A stretch of 64,000 bases of DNA from Crossaster papposus (lineage: Eukaryota > Echinodermata > Asteroidea > Velatida > Solasteridae). Below the pieces are notes generated by a model. That model did not search any database. It saw only the letters and a program-made list of their open reading frames with translations, and was not told the DNA's origin. Below are positions 53,114-64,000 of this stretch, in pieces. Positions within the stretch are counted from its first letter, which is position 1. Every line of letters begins with the position of its first letter. A program made the position numbers and the translations under genes. The stretch spans positions 62,001-126,000 of the forward strand of contig JBAIAA010000349.1 of the NCBI GenBank assembly GCA_037893245.1, given 5' to 3'.

Positions 53114-54371
53114 CTGCGCAACAGATCGATTTCCACGTGAGGTGTGTATAATCAACGAATGATGTCTGTTTCAGTGTGACCACTCATTATTTACATTTCT
53201 TTCAAGATCAGCACCCAAAATCTTTCAAGATCTTTCAAGCCTATGTAAATCAGTATACAACCTATTGTAAACATAATAAATTACATGCACATGTACAATG
53301 CACATTCACAATTTATGCATGTACATGTACATGTACATGTAAACTGGCGCCATTTTATGCACGGACTTGCACATGTTGTACGGCAAAGCTGATAAGTTGG
53401 GTACTATACAATAGCCTCCCATCGCAAAATTAAATACATAAAGATAACAAATTCCATAACCGTTAAAAAGTCAAAATGTATCAAAATTCTGCATGAAATT
53501 TAATATTTGTGCACTTTTGGGAAATCTTTCAAGATTTGTGGCTTTTTCAGATTTTTTTTTCAAGTTTTCAAGATCGGTCTCATCTTTCAAGATCTTGAAA
53601 GATCTTTCAAGGAGTGGCAACACTGGTCTGTTTCTTCTCCGGGACGATTATACAGTACAAATGAATAACAATAAATGAACTTACCTGCCGACCAGCTGCA
53701 GTCCATATGGCGTTTCTATAACATTGTAAATGGTTCTGTTTTGTGTATATTTAATACTCTAATGTAATATGTTCGTACCTTGGGTTAGCCCACGCGTATA
53801 ACTCCGAACAAATTCACTATTTACATATGTTTTCTCGAACAGTCTTCTATACTGGTAAACTACCAATCTATATGTATTTGTCATTTACATCTGTCACTTA
53901 TACAAATAAATTAATCATGCATCGGTAAGAATCTCGTCTCTCTTTTTCTCTCTCAATGTCTAGGGGGGAAAAGATGGCGGCGAAAAAGTTGTTTACATGC
54001 GCGCGTAATTTAGTGTGAGCGGCCTTTTACGTACGAACCTTGCTATCATCTTAATGTGGACTTGGTAACAACAGATGTCTACACAAACCTGAAACCTTCT
54101 GTGGACTTGGCCAAGTCCACACAAGGTTTCGCCTCTTGGATAAAGAACGCTAGAGGTAAAACGGGTTAGGGTTACATATTAAAAATTGAAGAGGATTATC
54201 CTAGCGCACAAAATAATGTGGATTGAAAAACAAAATAATGGTGTGAGAAATATTAGTATTTGGTGAAATTTGATCGATGGATCTTAACTATACACGAATA
54301 CAAAGGATGTCCACACAGTGATAGTAAGGTTCTCAAAATTGAGTTTGTCTGTAAAAATGTAACACGTGCAC
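53114..54371. other. Intergenic; CTTTCAAGATC inverted repeats and ACATGT tract
   Basis: CTTTCAAGATC motifs occur at 53202-53240 and again as a palindrome at 53586-53615 (TTTCAAGATCTTGAAAGATC), suggesting a diverged TIR element of about 420 bp. A TGTACATGTACATGTACATG tract lies at 53318-53340. No gene is seen. Confidence 0.4.
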
Positions 54372-54573
54372 ACACGTTTGTTTATGGTGTAAATCGAGGA
54401 GTTTCCTTTGTTCCTCTCGAAAATTTCCTTTGTTTGTACTCACTTTTTCCGACGGCTCTCATTGGTTTTGTACACGAATCTCAATCGAGGTCGTCCTCGA
54501 TTCTAACCCTAACCCCAATTCACCTTCGTGTCGCCAGGTATGTGTCCTCCATTTACACCACAAACAAACGCTA
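54372..54573. mobile_element. MITE-H, copy 2
   Basis: CGTTTGTTTATGGTGTAAAT to TTTACACCACAAACAAACG, with CCTAACCCCAATTCACC and ACGGCTCTCATTGG inside. Inverted relative to 35758-35976. Confidence 0.82.
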
Positions 54574-55186
54574 TACATGTAGTTATACAGTGAACATGTA
54601 CATACACTTTCACCATTGTATTACAATGATTATAATCAAATCGGCCTCTGTTTAATATGATTACTACTAATAAGTTGGTCCGAAGGGATTTGCACTGTAT
54701 ACATCGAATTATAGTAAGCACACGATATCACAAGGATAACTATGGCTGAACAGAATTCTCAAGACACCCGCTAGAAAGTACCCGGTATAAGGAATAAAAC
54801 GCGTCTGGAGTGTTTCGCGAGGCCAGCGATGCTAAGTGGATAGATAATCAGGGTAGACAATCTTTGAATTCGAAGACAAAAAAGACCCGACGGGAAGGAA
54901 GGCGTCCATATAGAAGGAAGGCCAAATAGCCAAATATCTCGGAAACAAACATTATATCAAACGGTGGTTTTCCAGTTTAATTCCGTGCCCTAAAGGGCAA
55001 ATCCCAAGTCACGATTTGTGCTATAGATAAGGGGGATACTCGCATACAGCGGATATCAATGACAATGTATGTATATCGAAGACAGAGAGAGCTATGAGTG
55101 AAATTACAAATATTTCAGCTATAGCTACAGGTGGCTTACATCAGTCGTTTAGCGCTACTCCTCAGCCATAATTGTATGAGCCCTGA
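54574..55186. other. Intergenic, no gene seen
   Basis: Unassigned sequence. Confidence 0.3.
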
Positions 55187-55888
55187 TTAAAGGTATGATA
55201 CATCATTGGTATTTGCTTGAATTATCGTGAATGCGTGGATTGGGATGGGGGGGGGGGGGGTATATAAACAGGTCAAAAGAAATAAATAAAATTAAAAACA
55301 AAAACAAAAACATTAAATGCATGTTTACATTTGTACACTTTAGGAAAATTAATTGAAATGAGGAAAGAATATTAAATAATTCGGTAAAAACATGATTTTC
55401 TCCATTTGTCCAATCCCTATGCAAGAAAGTGTCATTTTGTATTGGTCATCACATTTATAAAATGGCAGCATTTCAAGGCGAAGGTTAACTGTTGTGTGAA
55501 ACTTTATTGCACAAAAAATGTGTAACATTTCAGACTACATTTTACATTTTTGGAACAGGTTAAGGAGCCTAACTGTCTTCCATGCACATTGCACATTTCC
55601 CAGGGGGGACTTATTTCTTTTGACCTGTTTACCTTTTAATTGTTCACAATCATGGATGCCGAGGAAAGCAAGACAAAACGGCGATCGTTTTTAACCGGCG
55701 TCGGGCAGTGGTTCTTATGTTGTTCTTGGTTTTTTTTCGCGATCAATTTTTTGAACAATGGGATATCTAGCGCAATCATTTTGCTGGATGCCTACAATCA
55801 TTATTTAATTTCAAATAAGTAAGATATTTCTTAATAATTTGGTAGTAAACAATTTCGAGATTTGCAAATGGTGTATCCTACCTTTAAA
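55187..55888 (+). mobile_element. MITE-D copy split by a smaller TIR element; 14-G run
   Basis: The left end TTAAAGGTATGATACATCAT and right end GGTGTATCCTACCTTTAAAC bound the copy. The G run (55247-55260) replaces part of the GGTGGGTTG segment. An insertion lies at about 55268-55632. Confidence 0.82.
55268..55632. mobile_element. TIR element (ACAGGTCAAAAGAAATAA ends) nested in MITE-D
   Basis: ACAGGTCAAAAGAAATAA at 55269 and its exact complement TTATTTCTTTTGACCTGT at about 55612-55629 bound about 360 bp of unrelated sequence inside the MITE-D copy. TAAA/TTTA bases surround the ends. Confidence 0.78.
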
Positions 55889-56065
55889 CCCCAAAGGACA
55901 ACAGTTTTTTTTTTAAAGGTGAATAAACAGTAGATTTGCTCATTTATATGGAAATGCATCAAGCGCACTGTTTAAATATTAGTCAGAAACTCGCTGATCC
56001 GTAGGGTAAATGCGTGTACACTGAACATTCTTATCGAGTTGGAAGGAAGCGGTTTATGCAAAAGA

Positions 56066-56315
56066 CTATGTGACCATCCACGACAAAAGGGCTGTAAAGT
56101 TGCCAGAGCTTATTTTGAGAAAAGGACCGAGAAAATGTGAAAAAAACTAAGAATTTTCATACTCAGTATCACTTGTTGTAGCTAACCATAAATGCCAACT
56201 ATGCCTTGTAATACATCATTTTACAGCCTATTTCTTATAGATTTCATTTCTCTAAATATCTCAAAACGTCAAGATGCCTACTTTACAGCCCTTTCGTTGT
56301 GGACGGTCACATATT
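56066..56315 (+). mobile_element. MITE-I (TGTGACCATCCACGACAAAA ends), copy 1
   Basis: TGTGACCATCCACGACAAAA at the left, the complement CGTTGTGGACGGTCACATAT at the right. The inner GTAGCTAACCATAAATGCCA and CTCAAAACGTCAAGATGCC are shared with copy 2. Confidence 0.83.
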
Positions 56316-56615
56316 TACTGAAGGGGGAAAATCAGCGTTCATGATACCGTTGTGGCGCTTCATTAATTGTGTTACGTAATATCACATGTTTGTCTAATAC
56401 GATTTAATCAAATTATTGTAATGCCACCCAGTCTTGCGTGTGACTGTGCGCCGCTGTTCATTAATTATTACAGTTGGGGCTTCAGGGCATTAGCCCCGTC
56501 ATGACGTACCACAGTTGTTTTCTGTAGACAATTTATTATTTTGGAAGCCTAGTTTATAAGACTCCCGATTTCAGTTCACTTGTCTGTTTTCGCGCCTACG
56601 TCCGCTCGTAGATAT

Positions 56616-56870
56616 TTGTGACCGTCCACCTCGAAAGGGCTGTAAATTAGGCATATTGACGTTTTGAGATATTTAGAGAAATGAAATCTACAAGAAATAA
56701 GCTTTAAAATGATGTATTACAAGACATAGTTGGTATTTATGGTTAGCTACAACAAGTAACACTGAATATGAACATTCTTTATTTGTTATTGTTTTTGACA
56801 TATTCTAATGGCTCTTTCCTCAAAATAAGCTATGGCGACTTTACAGCCCTTTTGTCGTGGATGGTCACAT
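56616..56870 (-). mobile_element. MITE-I, copy 2, inverted
   Basis: TTGTGACCGTCCACCTCGAA to CGTGGATGGTCACATTA, collinear with copy 1 in reverse. The two copies face each other 300 bp apart. Confidence 0.83.
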
Positions 56871-57800
56871 TATTTTGATCAAAAACATCGTAAGAATACC
56901 GCCATAAAGCCTGCATGTTTCACTTGAAAATTGAAAATAAGCTTACATTCATCGACTTTAGCTACATGGATGGATCCCCGTGAAATCTGTCTTCAGCACA
57001 TCATTGTGTGAATTACTTTGGATTAGTATGTCTAAATGGTATAGGGCAGATTAACATTTCCTATTGGTCGAGAGCCTATCACGTGGGTGGTTTCAACCGG
57101 CTGATACAACTGGTTTTAAAGTCTTCGGTGTCACATGAAATTTTGACTCCTGTGAAGTCCGATCCCTTTATATAATAGTTTGCTCAAATCGACTGAACCC
57201 TCACGTGGCAACAGCTAAGACGATTTTGACCTGTAATGACGAATGTTTTCTTAGAATCGGACCAAAATTGAACGATGAATGACTAAATTGGTTTGGTAAA
57301 AGCGTGTGAATGTTTTCTCGGACGAAATTGAATGTGAGAGTTGGTGAATTTGAATATTTTTAAATAGCCGGGCAAACCTATATGGTTGGGGTTCGCCGTT
57401 GATTCAAGGCGTTGACGTTCGGATATGATAACTTTACATTTCTTCACATCACGGGGAATATAATTTGTCAGGTTCACGAGGGGTCAGAAGAAAACTACAA
57501 TAATTACTGACGTCATAACATTCACGAACAACGAACCGCTGGTCGTGCAGGAATGCAATTATACATGAAAGTTGCAGATTCAATTTCCTATACAAGAAAT
57601 AAATTAAGCCTACGGCTGAAAATCGGAGATTTTAAATTCAGAGCCTCAAGCAAAGGTGTCGTTTCAAGTTATCTCTTCGTAAAGCACGAGAGTATATCTT
57701 GTTTCTTTTCTCTATGAAGTAATTTGCAAGAACTTTACGATCGGTAATTTCTGAGTCCGACCCGAGTTAACCTTGCCGGATCTCCTCAGCATGCTCTCCC
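56871..57800. other. Intergenic, no gene seen
   Basis: Unassigned sequence without a coding signal. Confidence 0.3.
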
Positions 57801-57819
57801 AAAAGCACCAACTGTAACC

Positions 57820-58322
57820 AGTGATGTAGTCGAGTCCATCGCAAGTCCTTGCAAGTCCTTGCAAGTCCCTGCAAGTCCCTGCAAGTCCCTGCAAGTCCCT
57901 GCAAGTCCCTGCAAGTCCCTGCAAGTCCCTGCAAGTCCCTGCAAGTCCCTGCAAGTCCCTGCAAGTCCCTGCAAGTCCCTGCAAGTCCCTGCAAGTCCCT
58001 GCAAGTCCCTGCAAGTCCCTGCAAGTCCCTGCAAGTCCCTGCAAGTCCCTGCAAGTCCCTGCAAGTCCCTGCAAGTCCCTGCAAGTCCCTGCAAGTCCCT
58101 GCAAGTCCCTGCAAGTCCCTGCAAGTCCATCACAAGTCCATCACAAGTCCTTCAGTTCCAATTCATATCACAAGCTATTCAAATCAGCTTTGACAAAGGC
58201 ATTCATTTGTCATTGTTAATCCAGTTACTTGTGACTGGCTTTATGAAGGTACTTGTGACTGGCTTCACGAAAGGACTTGTGAAAGGACTTGCAGGGACTC
58301 GACTACAATCCTGACTGTAACC
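57820..58322. mobile_element. AGTCGAGTCC element containing the 10-bp array
   Basis: The left end GTAGTCGAGTCCATCGCAAG and right end GACTTGCAGGGACTCGACTA are complementary. The middle contains the tandem array, then ACTTGTGACTGGCTTTATGA and ACTTGTGACTGGCTTCACGA. The copy at 3905-4275 has the same parts without the long array. Confidence 0.7.
57841..58130 (+). repeat. 10-bp minisatellite (GCAAGTCCCT)n, 29 units, 26 identical
   Basis: Exact register: 26 consecutive perfect units fill 57861-58120, with variant units at each side (GCAAGTCCTT, GCAAGTCCAT). Five of six frames stay open, giving repeat proteins (for example LAGTCRDLQG) that I do not regard as genes. The unit length equals one DNA helical turn. 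Confidence 0.98.
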
Positions 58323-58330
58323 TATACGTC

Positions 58331-58580
58331 ATTAAAGGTAGGATACACCATTGGTGATTGCTTGAATTATCATGAATGGGTGGATTTGGTTTTTGTTTTT
58401 TTATAGTAAATATGTAACTATAGCCTGTTCAAAGTTTTACAATCATGGATGGTGAGAAAAGCAGGAAAAACGGCGTTCGTTTTCAACCGGCGTCGGGGCA
58501 GTTGTTCTTATGTTGTTCTTGTTTTTTTGCGATCGCCGTCCAGCGATCGTGGTTTAAAAAAAAAAAATTCAATTTGTCGT
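58331..58580 (+). mobile_element. MITE-D, left two-thirds
   Basis: TTAAAGGTAGGATACACCAT through CATGGATGG, CGTTTTCAACCGGCGTCGGG and GCGATCGCCGTCCAGCGATC, then an A run. The right end is absent. Confidence 0.82.
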
Positions 58581-58943
58581 AACAAGGAGTTTTTTGTTCA
58601 AAGTGGCGCAGTTAACGGAGAAAATTGTGGCGCAAAAGGGCTTGCGCCATTGCGTAAGATTTCCTGAATTAGGCTGCAGGAAACGTAATTATACAACCAT
58701 CGGTTCACGAATAGAGTGTAGCGCCCCCTCACGGGTTCAGAAAGTATTCGCGAATGCCACGATTTCAGTGTTCGAAATACCATTAGAAAGGGGCATGGTG
58801 TGATTTTGCATTTTGAAATATGACACAGTCCTTAGCAGGATGTGATTTCAACAAAAGATTTCCAAAAGCACATTCAAATTTACATCCTTTACCAAATTCT
58901 TTTGTTTAACAGCAGCGAGTTCATTAAGCAACCACGCGTTAAC

Positions 58944-59297
58944 CCTTAAAGGTAGGATACACCATTGGTAATTGCTTGAATAATCATGAATGGGTGGATT
59001 TAGGAGGTTGTATCTACAGTCATGGATGCGGAAAAAGCAGGAACAAATTCGTTCGTCTTTAACCGGCGCCGGGCAGTTGTTTTTATGTTATTCTTGTTTT
59101 TTCGCGATCGCCGTCCGGCGATCGTGATATGTTTTTATAAAATTCATTTTTTAGGAACAATTACAGATTATCTAGCGCAGTCATTTTGCTGGATGCCTAG
59201 AATCATTATTAACTTTCAAATAAGTAAAATAGTTCCTAATAATTTGATAGTAAACATTTTCGATATCTGCAAATGGTGTATCCTACCTTTAAACATG
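58944..59297 (+). mobile_element. MITE-D, full-length copy
   Basis: CTTAAAGGTAGGATACACCA to GGTGTATCCTACCTTTAAAC, with the complete interior and the central palindrome CGATCGCCGTCCGGCGATCG. Best-preserved copy of this family here. Confidence 0.88.
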
Positions 59298-59934
59298 GCT
59301 CAATACTATATAATGCCCGCAGCTCTATTATGACAATTTCTAATAAAGCCCTAGCCTGGCCATTCCCACGGGTGGTCTTAGTGTTTACCCGTTCGCAAGC
59401 TAATTACATAATGAGACAAGGCCCGGGGTCTCGACGCTACCTCAGAGCAATCTTAAGCCCGGCAGGATAGATATACTTCTTATTTTGTATTTTGCAATTT
59501 CATTTTGAAATACAAATACACGCGTGTATACAATAGCCACGAGGGAGAAAAGGCAAACAGTTCACGTGCTGATTCAGGATCCATCGGGAACGGTTTTTGT
59601 TTTTAGAAGACAGGTGGGCATAACAATGCGATCGGGGAAGGGGGAGAGGGGATCGGAGAAAGACAGACGTGTTGCAAAAACGAAAAAAGAGAAAAAAAGG
59701 GCATGCAAAAAACTGTTGCGGTAAGAAGAAAAGTTCGAAGTGCGCTGCACCCTCAGAGTTGGCCAATGACCCGCAACTCGAATGACGTCAACCGAAAAGT
59801 TGTCTGGATATAACGGCTCAGTATTACTAGTTAAGACGTAGGTGGGAATGTTGTGCTATTATGATTGCATTCTGTCCAATTATCGGTTCAATTTACTTGG
59901 GGGATAATTTTGGTCATCTGTTCACGTGTTATAA
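59298..59934. other. Intergenic, no gene seen
   Basis: Purine-rich stretch 59635-59710; otherwise unassigned. Confidence 0.3.
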
Positions 59935-59939
59935 TGCGT

Positions 59940-60158
59940 AGACTTATAGTCCAGTCCCTGCAAGTCTAGTCCCAAGTCCTCTCAGTCATAAGCCACGGTC
60001 ACCAATAAGTGGATGGACAATGACAATGGAATGCTTTTACCAAAGCTCATTTTGAATGACATGTGGTCTGAATCAGGACTGAAGGACTTGTGATGGACAT
60101 CCAGGGACTTGCAGAAACTTGTGAGGGACTAGAGAGGTACTCGGCTACATCGCTAATC
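59940..60158. mobile_element. AGTCCAGTCCCTGCAAGTC element, diverged copy
   Basis: It opens AGTCCAGTCCCTGCAAGTCT and closes near GGGACTAGAGAGGTACTCGGC. The interior (ATAAGTGGATGGACAATGAC, GACTGAAGGACTTGTGATGG) parallels 3985-4110. Confidence 0.6.
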
Positions 60159-60234
60159 CGTAAAAATCATAAACCAACAAACTTTATCTTTGGCAAAATG
60201 TCTGAAACCTGAAAGGCCATTTTAGTGGCAATTT

Positions 60235-60445
60235 TCTTCATGGATAACTGGAAGATAAGATAAGTTGTTTGCGGTATAGCACCATTGTGGACATTCTCTT
60301 TTTGTGTGAGTTGCGTGGTTCCAAAAGGAACCAGAGGAAGCGCAACGTTTTGGACAGTACTTTGCCCGTCATCAGGATACTGAGGGATTCGAACCGGTGA
60401 AGCAGGTTCATGGAGCCTGGAAGTGGCGACGCGTAAGAAGAATGT
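60235..60445 (-). mobile_element. Penelope-like element terminal region with hammerhead-like motif
   Basis: On the minus strand, CTGATGACGGGCAAAGTACT followed by GTCCAAAACG (60375-60346) resembles the CTGATGA-stem-GAAAC layout of hammerhead ribozymes known from Penelope-like elements. GGGC/GTCC can form stem II, but the expected GAAAC reads AAAAC. The following CGCTTCCTCTGG and GGAACCACGC resemble Penelope termini. The fragment at 39925 is related. Confidence 0.5.
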
Positions 60446-60544
60446 AACTCAGGGATACTCATCATGCAGGACGTGAAGGATGCTGAATGATCGCTGAGGC
60501 GCGTCAGTGTAAAGGAGAGGAGCAATTAATGGGGGAGGTTTCCA

Positions 60545-60925
60545 AGGGTATAGGAACCATAGCCTGGAGAACTATAGCATTCTTAGGTATAGGGGACCCA
60601 TTGGACTAGGAGTGTCCAAGGTTCTTCGGAAAGCCCAAGATTCACAAGAAGGGGGGTTCCCAGAGCCTCATATTAGCTTCAAGGGGAGGACCCACCTACA
60701 CAGCTAGGCATCTCGCCAAGGTACTTCATCCCCTGGTAGGCAAAACTGAACACCACATCAAGAACTCTAACCAGTTTGCCACCCTCATCCGAGGTCTCAC
60801 CCTCCAACCGAACGACATGATGGTCAGCTCTGATGTCGTCTTCCTCTTTACCAACGTCCCCATCGTCCGATGCCACCACCATCGCCAAAGACAGACTTCA
60901 AGCAGACCCTACCCCACTCTCACAT
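60545..60925 (+). mobile_element. Penelope-like retroelement, reverse transcriptase fragment
   Basis: Conceptual reading contains FFGKPKIHKKG, GGPTYTARHLAKVLHPLVGK, TEHHIKNSNQFATLIRGL and SSDVVFLFTNVPI. These parallel the YGLPKIHKEG, SPTYALAKHLAGLLSPLVGK, TEHHVKNS and SFDVVSLFTNVP motifs of Penelope reverse transcriptases. Only about 110 codons of the fingers/palm start remain; the catalytic YADD region and the GIY-YIG nuclease are absent. A decayed fragment. Confidence 0.8.
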
Positions 60926-63757
60926 AATGATAACCAAACTTTGCCGAGTCGTGTCATTACTATGCATGCATTCATCCACTCACGTAGTGTGTCTACCAAA
61001 CATTTCTGTGTTGATGTCTGTTCCTGATTATTGTGTTTTAATCGTTACGAAGCTTCAGGCGAGAAAGTCCATTATGCACAGCTGAGTTTTTTTGATGTTA
61101 TCTTGAATGGGAAAAATCGAAAGCGCTATCTTCCCGTCTTCTAAACATTCAGTCGAAGCAGATCTGTACCCTGCCTTAACATACTTGGAATTGGCGATTT
61201 TGTCTGAAGATACGCATGATCGAAAAGAAAGTGGCCATGCGGAATGACTAGATCATGTGATATGATTTTAGTATGATGGAGGTTTATCCTGAACCTAGGA
61301 TTAAACTAGTTGCTGCGTACTATACGCGTATACACCCCATATAGGTCTTTCGCATAGCATTTGCGTTTTATGCTAGTGTTACATAAATACACGTGATTAG
61401 CAGTCGACTCTCTTGAGCTCGGCTACGACGAGATTCCGGTTACGAAGATTACTTGTCGTCAATTAACACATTCATATTACTTAGAATAAAACTGCTTAGT
61501 ACGAGGTTTTGGTAAAAATGAGAATTCGGGTACGACGAGCGCTTTTTCAACCCACTTGCGTGCAAACAAATGGGTTGCTATAATCGAACCTCCGCCCATT
61601 TCCGATGGCGGAGGTTATGCATTCACCCCTATCTGTCTGTCTGTCATGCTGTCGGTATGTCTGTCTGTTTGTTTGTTTGTTTGTTTGTATGTTGATTTGT
61701 CTGTTAGCAGAATTAAGAAAAAAATACTTATGGGATTTTAACAAAACGTATAGATAGCTTATGGCTCAAGGATGATTCCAAAAAATTGTCCAGATTGAAC
61801 TAAATCAAGATTAGGAATGGATCACTCCGGATTGCCTTTTTTTTAATAGTTTCACCTGTAACTCCAAGAAAACAAATCCAAGATGGCCGCTGAATGAAGG
61901 TCTATATAGGTATTGGCTTTCATTTTTAATTTGAAAGTTATATACGGCGAGCATTTCTGAATCGAATGAAAAAGTGGAAATGAAATGCATGTACCTGGGA
62001 CACACAGACAAGTTTTTTCCCCAGAAATTCGATTGAAAGAGATAAAAATCGATGGGGCCTTAATGTACAAACCTCTCGAAGAACGAGCGAGGCGTCGGGT
62101 CAGCGGCAGCGAAAAGCGCTGTGGTCCATTATCGAGCCGTCGATCGATCCTAATTTTCTCCCACCAAGAATAGCAAAAATCGAAAGCTCGCCAACACAAA
62201 AAAGAGCGAGACGGACATTAATACAGGACCGGGCCATCACCGCCGTTTGACATCACTTTCAGAAGGTGTTTTACTCGTGTTATCACTAAAGTGACCTCTG
62301 CATGCAGTACGCCGTCTCAAATCAATGTTTCCCCCCGGGGACTGCTTTGTCAATTCACGGTAAACGAAGATGTCGGTGAAATAAGAGAGGTAGATAGACA
62401 AAAGGTACACAATCCTTTATCTTTATTGCAGAAATCAATCTCGGATAATCGGGATAAAAGAAACGCGACAGTGTCAATCTTCACTGATTCGCATTTTGGT
62501 ATCACTGTGGAGACATGGCTTTGTTCTCGTGTACAAAATGGTTAGAAAGTCGAGCACGTTTTTCAAAATGCTCCCATTTTCACCATAATTTTTTTCCTGG
62601 GTTGAAATTTCGACCCAATATACCCTATATTATACCCTAACCCAAACACTAACCCTAACCCACATCTTAATCCTAGTTTTTGAGTAATTTAAGTAAAATC
62701 CAAAAATCGAATTCGTGAAATTTCCAGTGGAGACCTATTCATCTATAGAAATTTACCCTCCGGAGACGTTTTGTCTCCATTGTACACATTGTGTTAATGT
62801 CTCCAGAGGGTACCATATTTCGCACCACATCGCAGTCATGCGTGGGTTATAGGTATACACGATACCGTTTATTACTCCATATTGTATAAAATACAGGGCA
62901 TTTTGTGCAAATTTCCCTGAAGTCATTATTTCGTGTGTTATTCAACACGGCGTCGGCGGTGTAAAATTACCCGGCTATAGTTAAACTCTCCGCGCACCGC
63001 GTGAGCCGCGTTGTACGGCAAAGGTATATACATGTACATGTACATTTACATTGTCTATATTGAATGACAAATGTAAATGACATTTTTGCCTTGCTCTTCC
63101 ATGCCACTGATGCGCGCGCTGCTGCAAGCCGATCCGAAAATTCGCCACTCAATCAAATAAAGCCTATTGCACCTGCTGATATTGCGTAAGGAAAAAAGAG
63201 GGAGAAAACAACACTACAGCTTTGTAAGGCATGTCCTTGGGCAACTCGACTGTTTAGTTAAGAGCTTATCTTGCCACGTACAAGTGCGAAACCTTTGCTC
63301 GTATTATTACTAGCATGGATAGAATGATGAGATTAATGCAGAAAATTCGACTCTTTTACTCGAAGCTTACTCTTGGAGCAAGTTCGGGTGCTGCTGACCC
63401 GTCCATTTTTCGATTTCCGATTCAAATTCACGCATATACGTGCTCTGTTTTTCACTCGAACGCGACTACAGTCGATCGATGACGTCAAATCTAGTTTGTG
63501 AGCAGACGACAGGCATTAACGCTGTTAACGCAGCAAAATGTTATCACCTTATTTGTATTTTTTAAAGATTTATTTATATTATTTTCTCCACTTAATTTAG
63601 TGCAATATATAATTATATTATTGCAAAGAGTTATCACCATTGGAGAAGTTTATCGTAAACTTTTGCAAAGCTTCCCCTAGTTGACTTTTCTTCCATCTTG
63701 AAACCGTGACATAACTCGCCAGTGACTAGAGAAACCATGGTCGCGGGCTGCGATAAT
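60926..63757. other. Intergenic; microsatellite and short hairpin; no gene seen
   Basis: CTGTCTGTC / (GTTT)n lies at 61635-61690 after an ATGGCGGAGGTTATGCATTC segment. TACCCTCCGGAGAC and GTCTCCAGAGGGTA (62757-62812) form an inverted pair. CCTAACCC motifs occur at 62634-62660, and TACATGTACATGTACAT at 63028-63045. No coding exon is supported. Confidence 0.4.
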
Positions 63758-64000
63758 TTTTTCTGCAGGTAGGTTGGTACATTAGCCAATCAGAACACAG
63801 ATGATGCTGACGTCATCGATGATGTTAGAGTTGTCTGGGACAAATTAACCCTAACCCCTAACTCTAACCCTAACCATAGAGAAAATTCCTTTCTCTATGC
63901 CCTAACTCCTAACCCCTAACCCTAGTCAGATCCCAGACAACTCTAACATCATCGATGACGTCAACACCATCTGTGTTCCGATTGGCTAATAAATGTACAC
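63745..64000. mobile_element. MITE-T copy 3, running off the right edge
   Basis: TTCTGCAGGTAGGTTGGTAC, TTAGCCAATCAGAACACAG, TGACGTCATCGATGATG, then CCCTAACCCCTAACTC, the palindrome AGAGAAAATTCCTTTCTCT, more CCTAACCC, and the right arm to TTGGCTAATAAATGTACAC at the window end. Same layout as copy 2, inverted. Confidence 0.88.

Noticed and set aside
57712-58314. Repeat proteins LAGTCRDLQG and KSLQVPASPC in five frames
   Set aside because: Artefact of the 10-bp tandem array; no start context, splice sites or homology.
1-64000. LTR retrotransposons, endogenous viruses or Polinton-like elements
   Set aside because: No long terminal repeats, gag/integrase-like, capsid-like or envelope-like sequence was recognised; the only retroelement coding trace is Penelope-like.

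Overview
The window looks like nuclear DNA of a marine deuterostome invertebrate, most probably an echinoderm (a sea star is my best guess, not proven). Coding DNA is sparse and split by spliceosomal introns. The host genes are clear metazoan families (RBM33 and cytochrome P450 family 2). The intergenic DNA is packed with short inverted-repeat transposons (MITEs), tRNA-derived SINEs, minisatellites and TTAGGG-type telomere-like motifs.

Region 1 (1-13.4 kb, minus strand): the 5' part of an RBM33 homologue. Eleven consecutive coding exons (13355 down to 1344) join in phase to 813 codons without a stop. The gene runs off the left edge, so its C-terminal RNA-recognition part is not here. Its introns hold at least nine MITEs, a SINE and a 1-kb array of a 14-bp minisatellite.

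Region 2 (13.4-22 kb): intergenic. It holds two arrays of a CpG-dense 14-bp satellite in opposite orientations, a MITE that is also present in an RBM33 intron, and a TIR element with a TTAGGG-like core.

Region 3 (22.05-28.55 kb): a nearly symmetrical inverted duplication. Each arm carries a complete three-exon CYP2-type cytochrome P450 gene (497 aa each, about 96% identical by my count), transcribed away from a palindrome centre near 25425. The duplication includes promoters, introns and an old SINE. One outer breakpoint falls at a truncated MITE. A nuclear-receptor-like DR1 motif lies about 100 bp upstream of both start codons and differs between the two copies.

Region 4 (28.5-64 kb): no coding gene that I can defend. 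It is a dense mosaic: three SINE types, two of which share a 3' tail; TTAA-flanked MITE families inserted into one another; minisatellites with 10-, 14-, 16- and 20-bp units, some grown from MITE ends; perfect hairpins; a Penelope-like retroelement fragment with a hammerhead-like motif; and two more CRE/CCAAT/TTAGGG elements. No CRISPR arrays, bacterial genes, true tRNA or rRNA genes, or LTR/virus-like elements were recognised.
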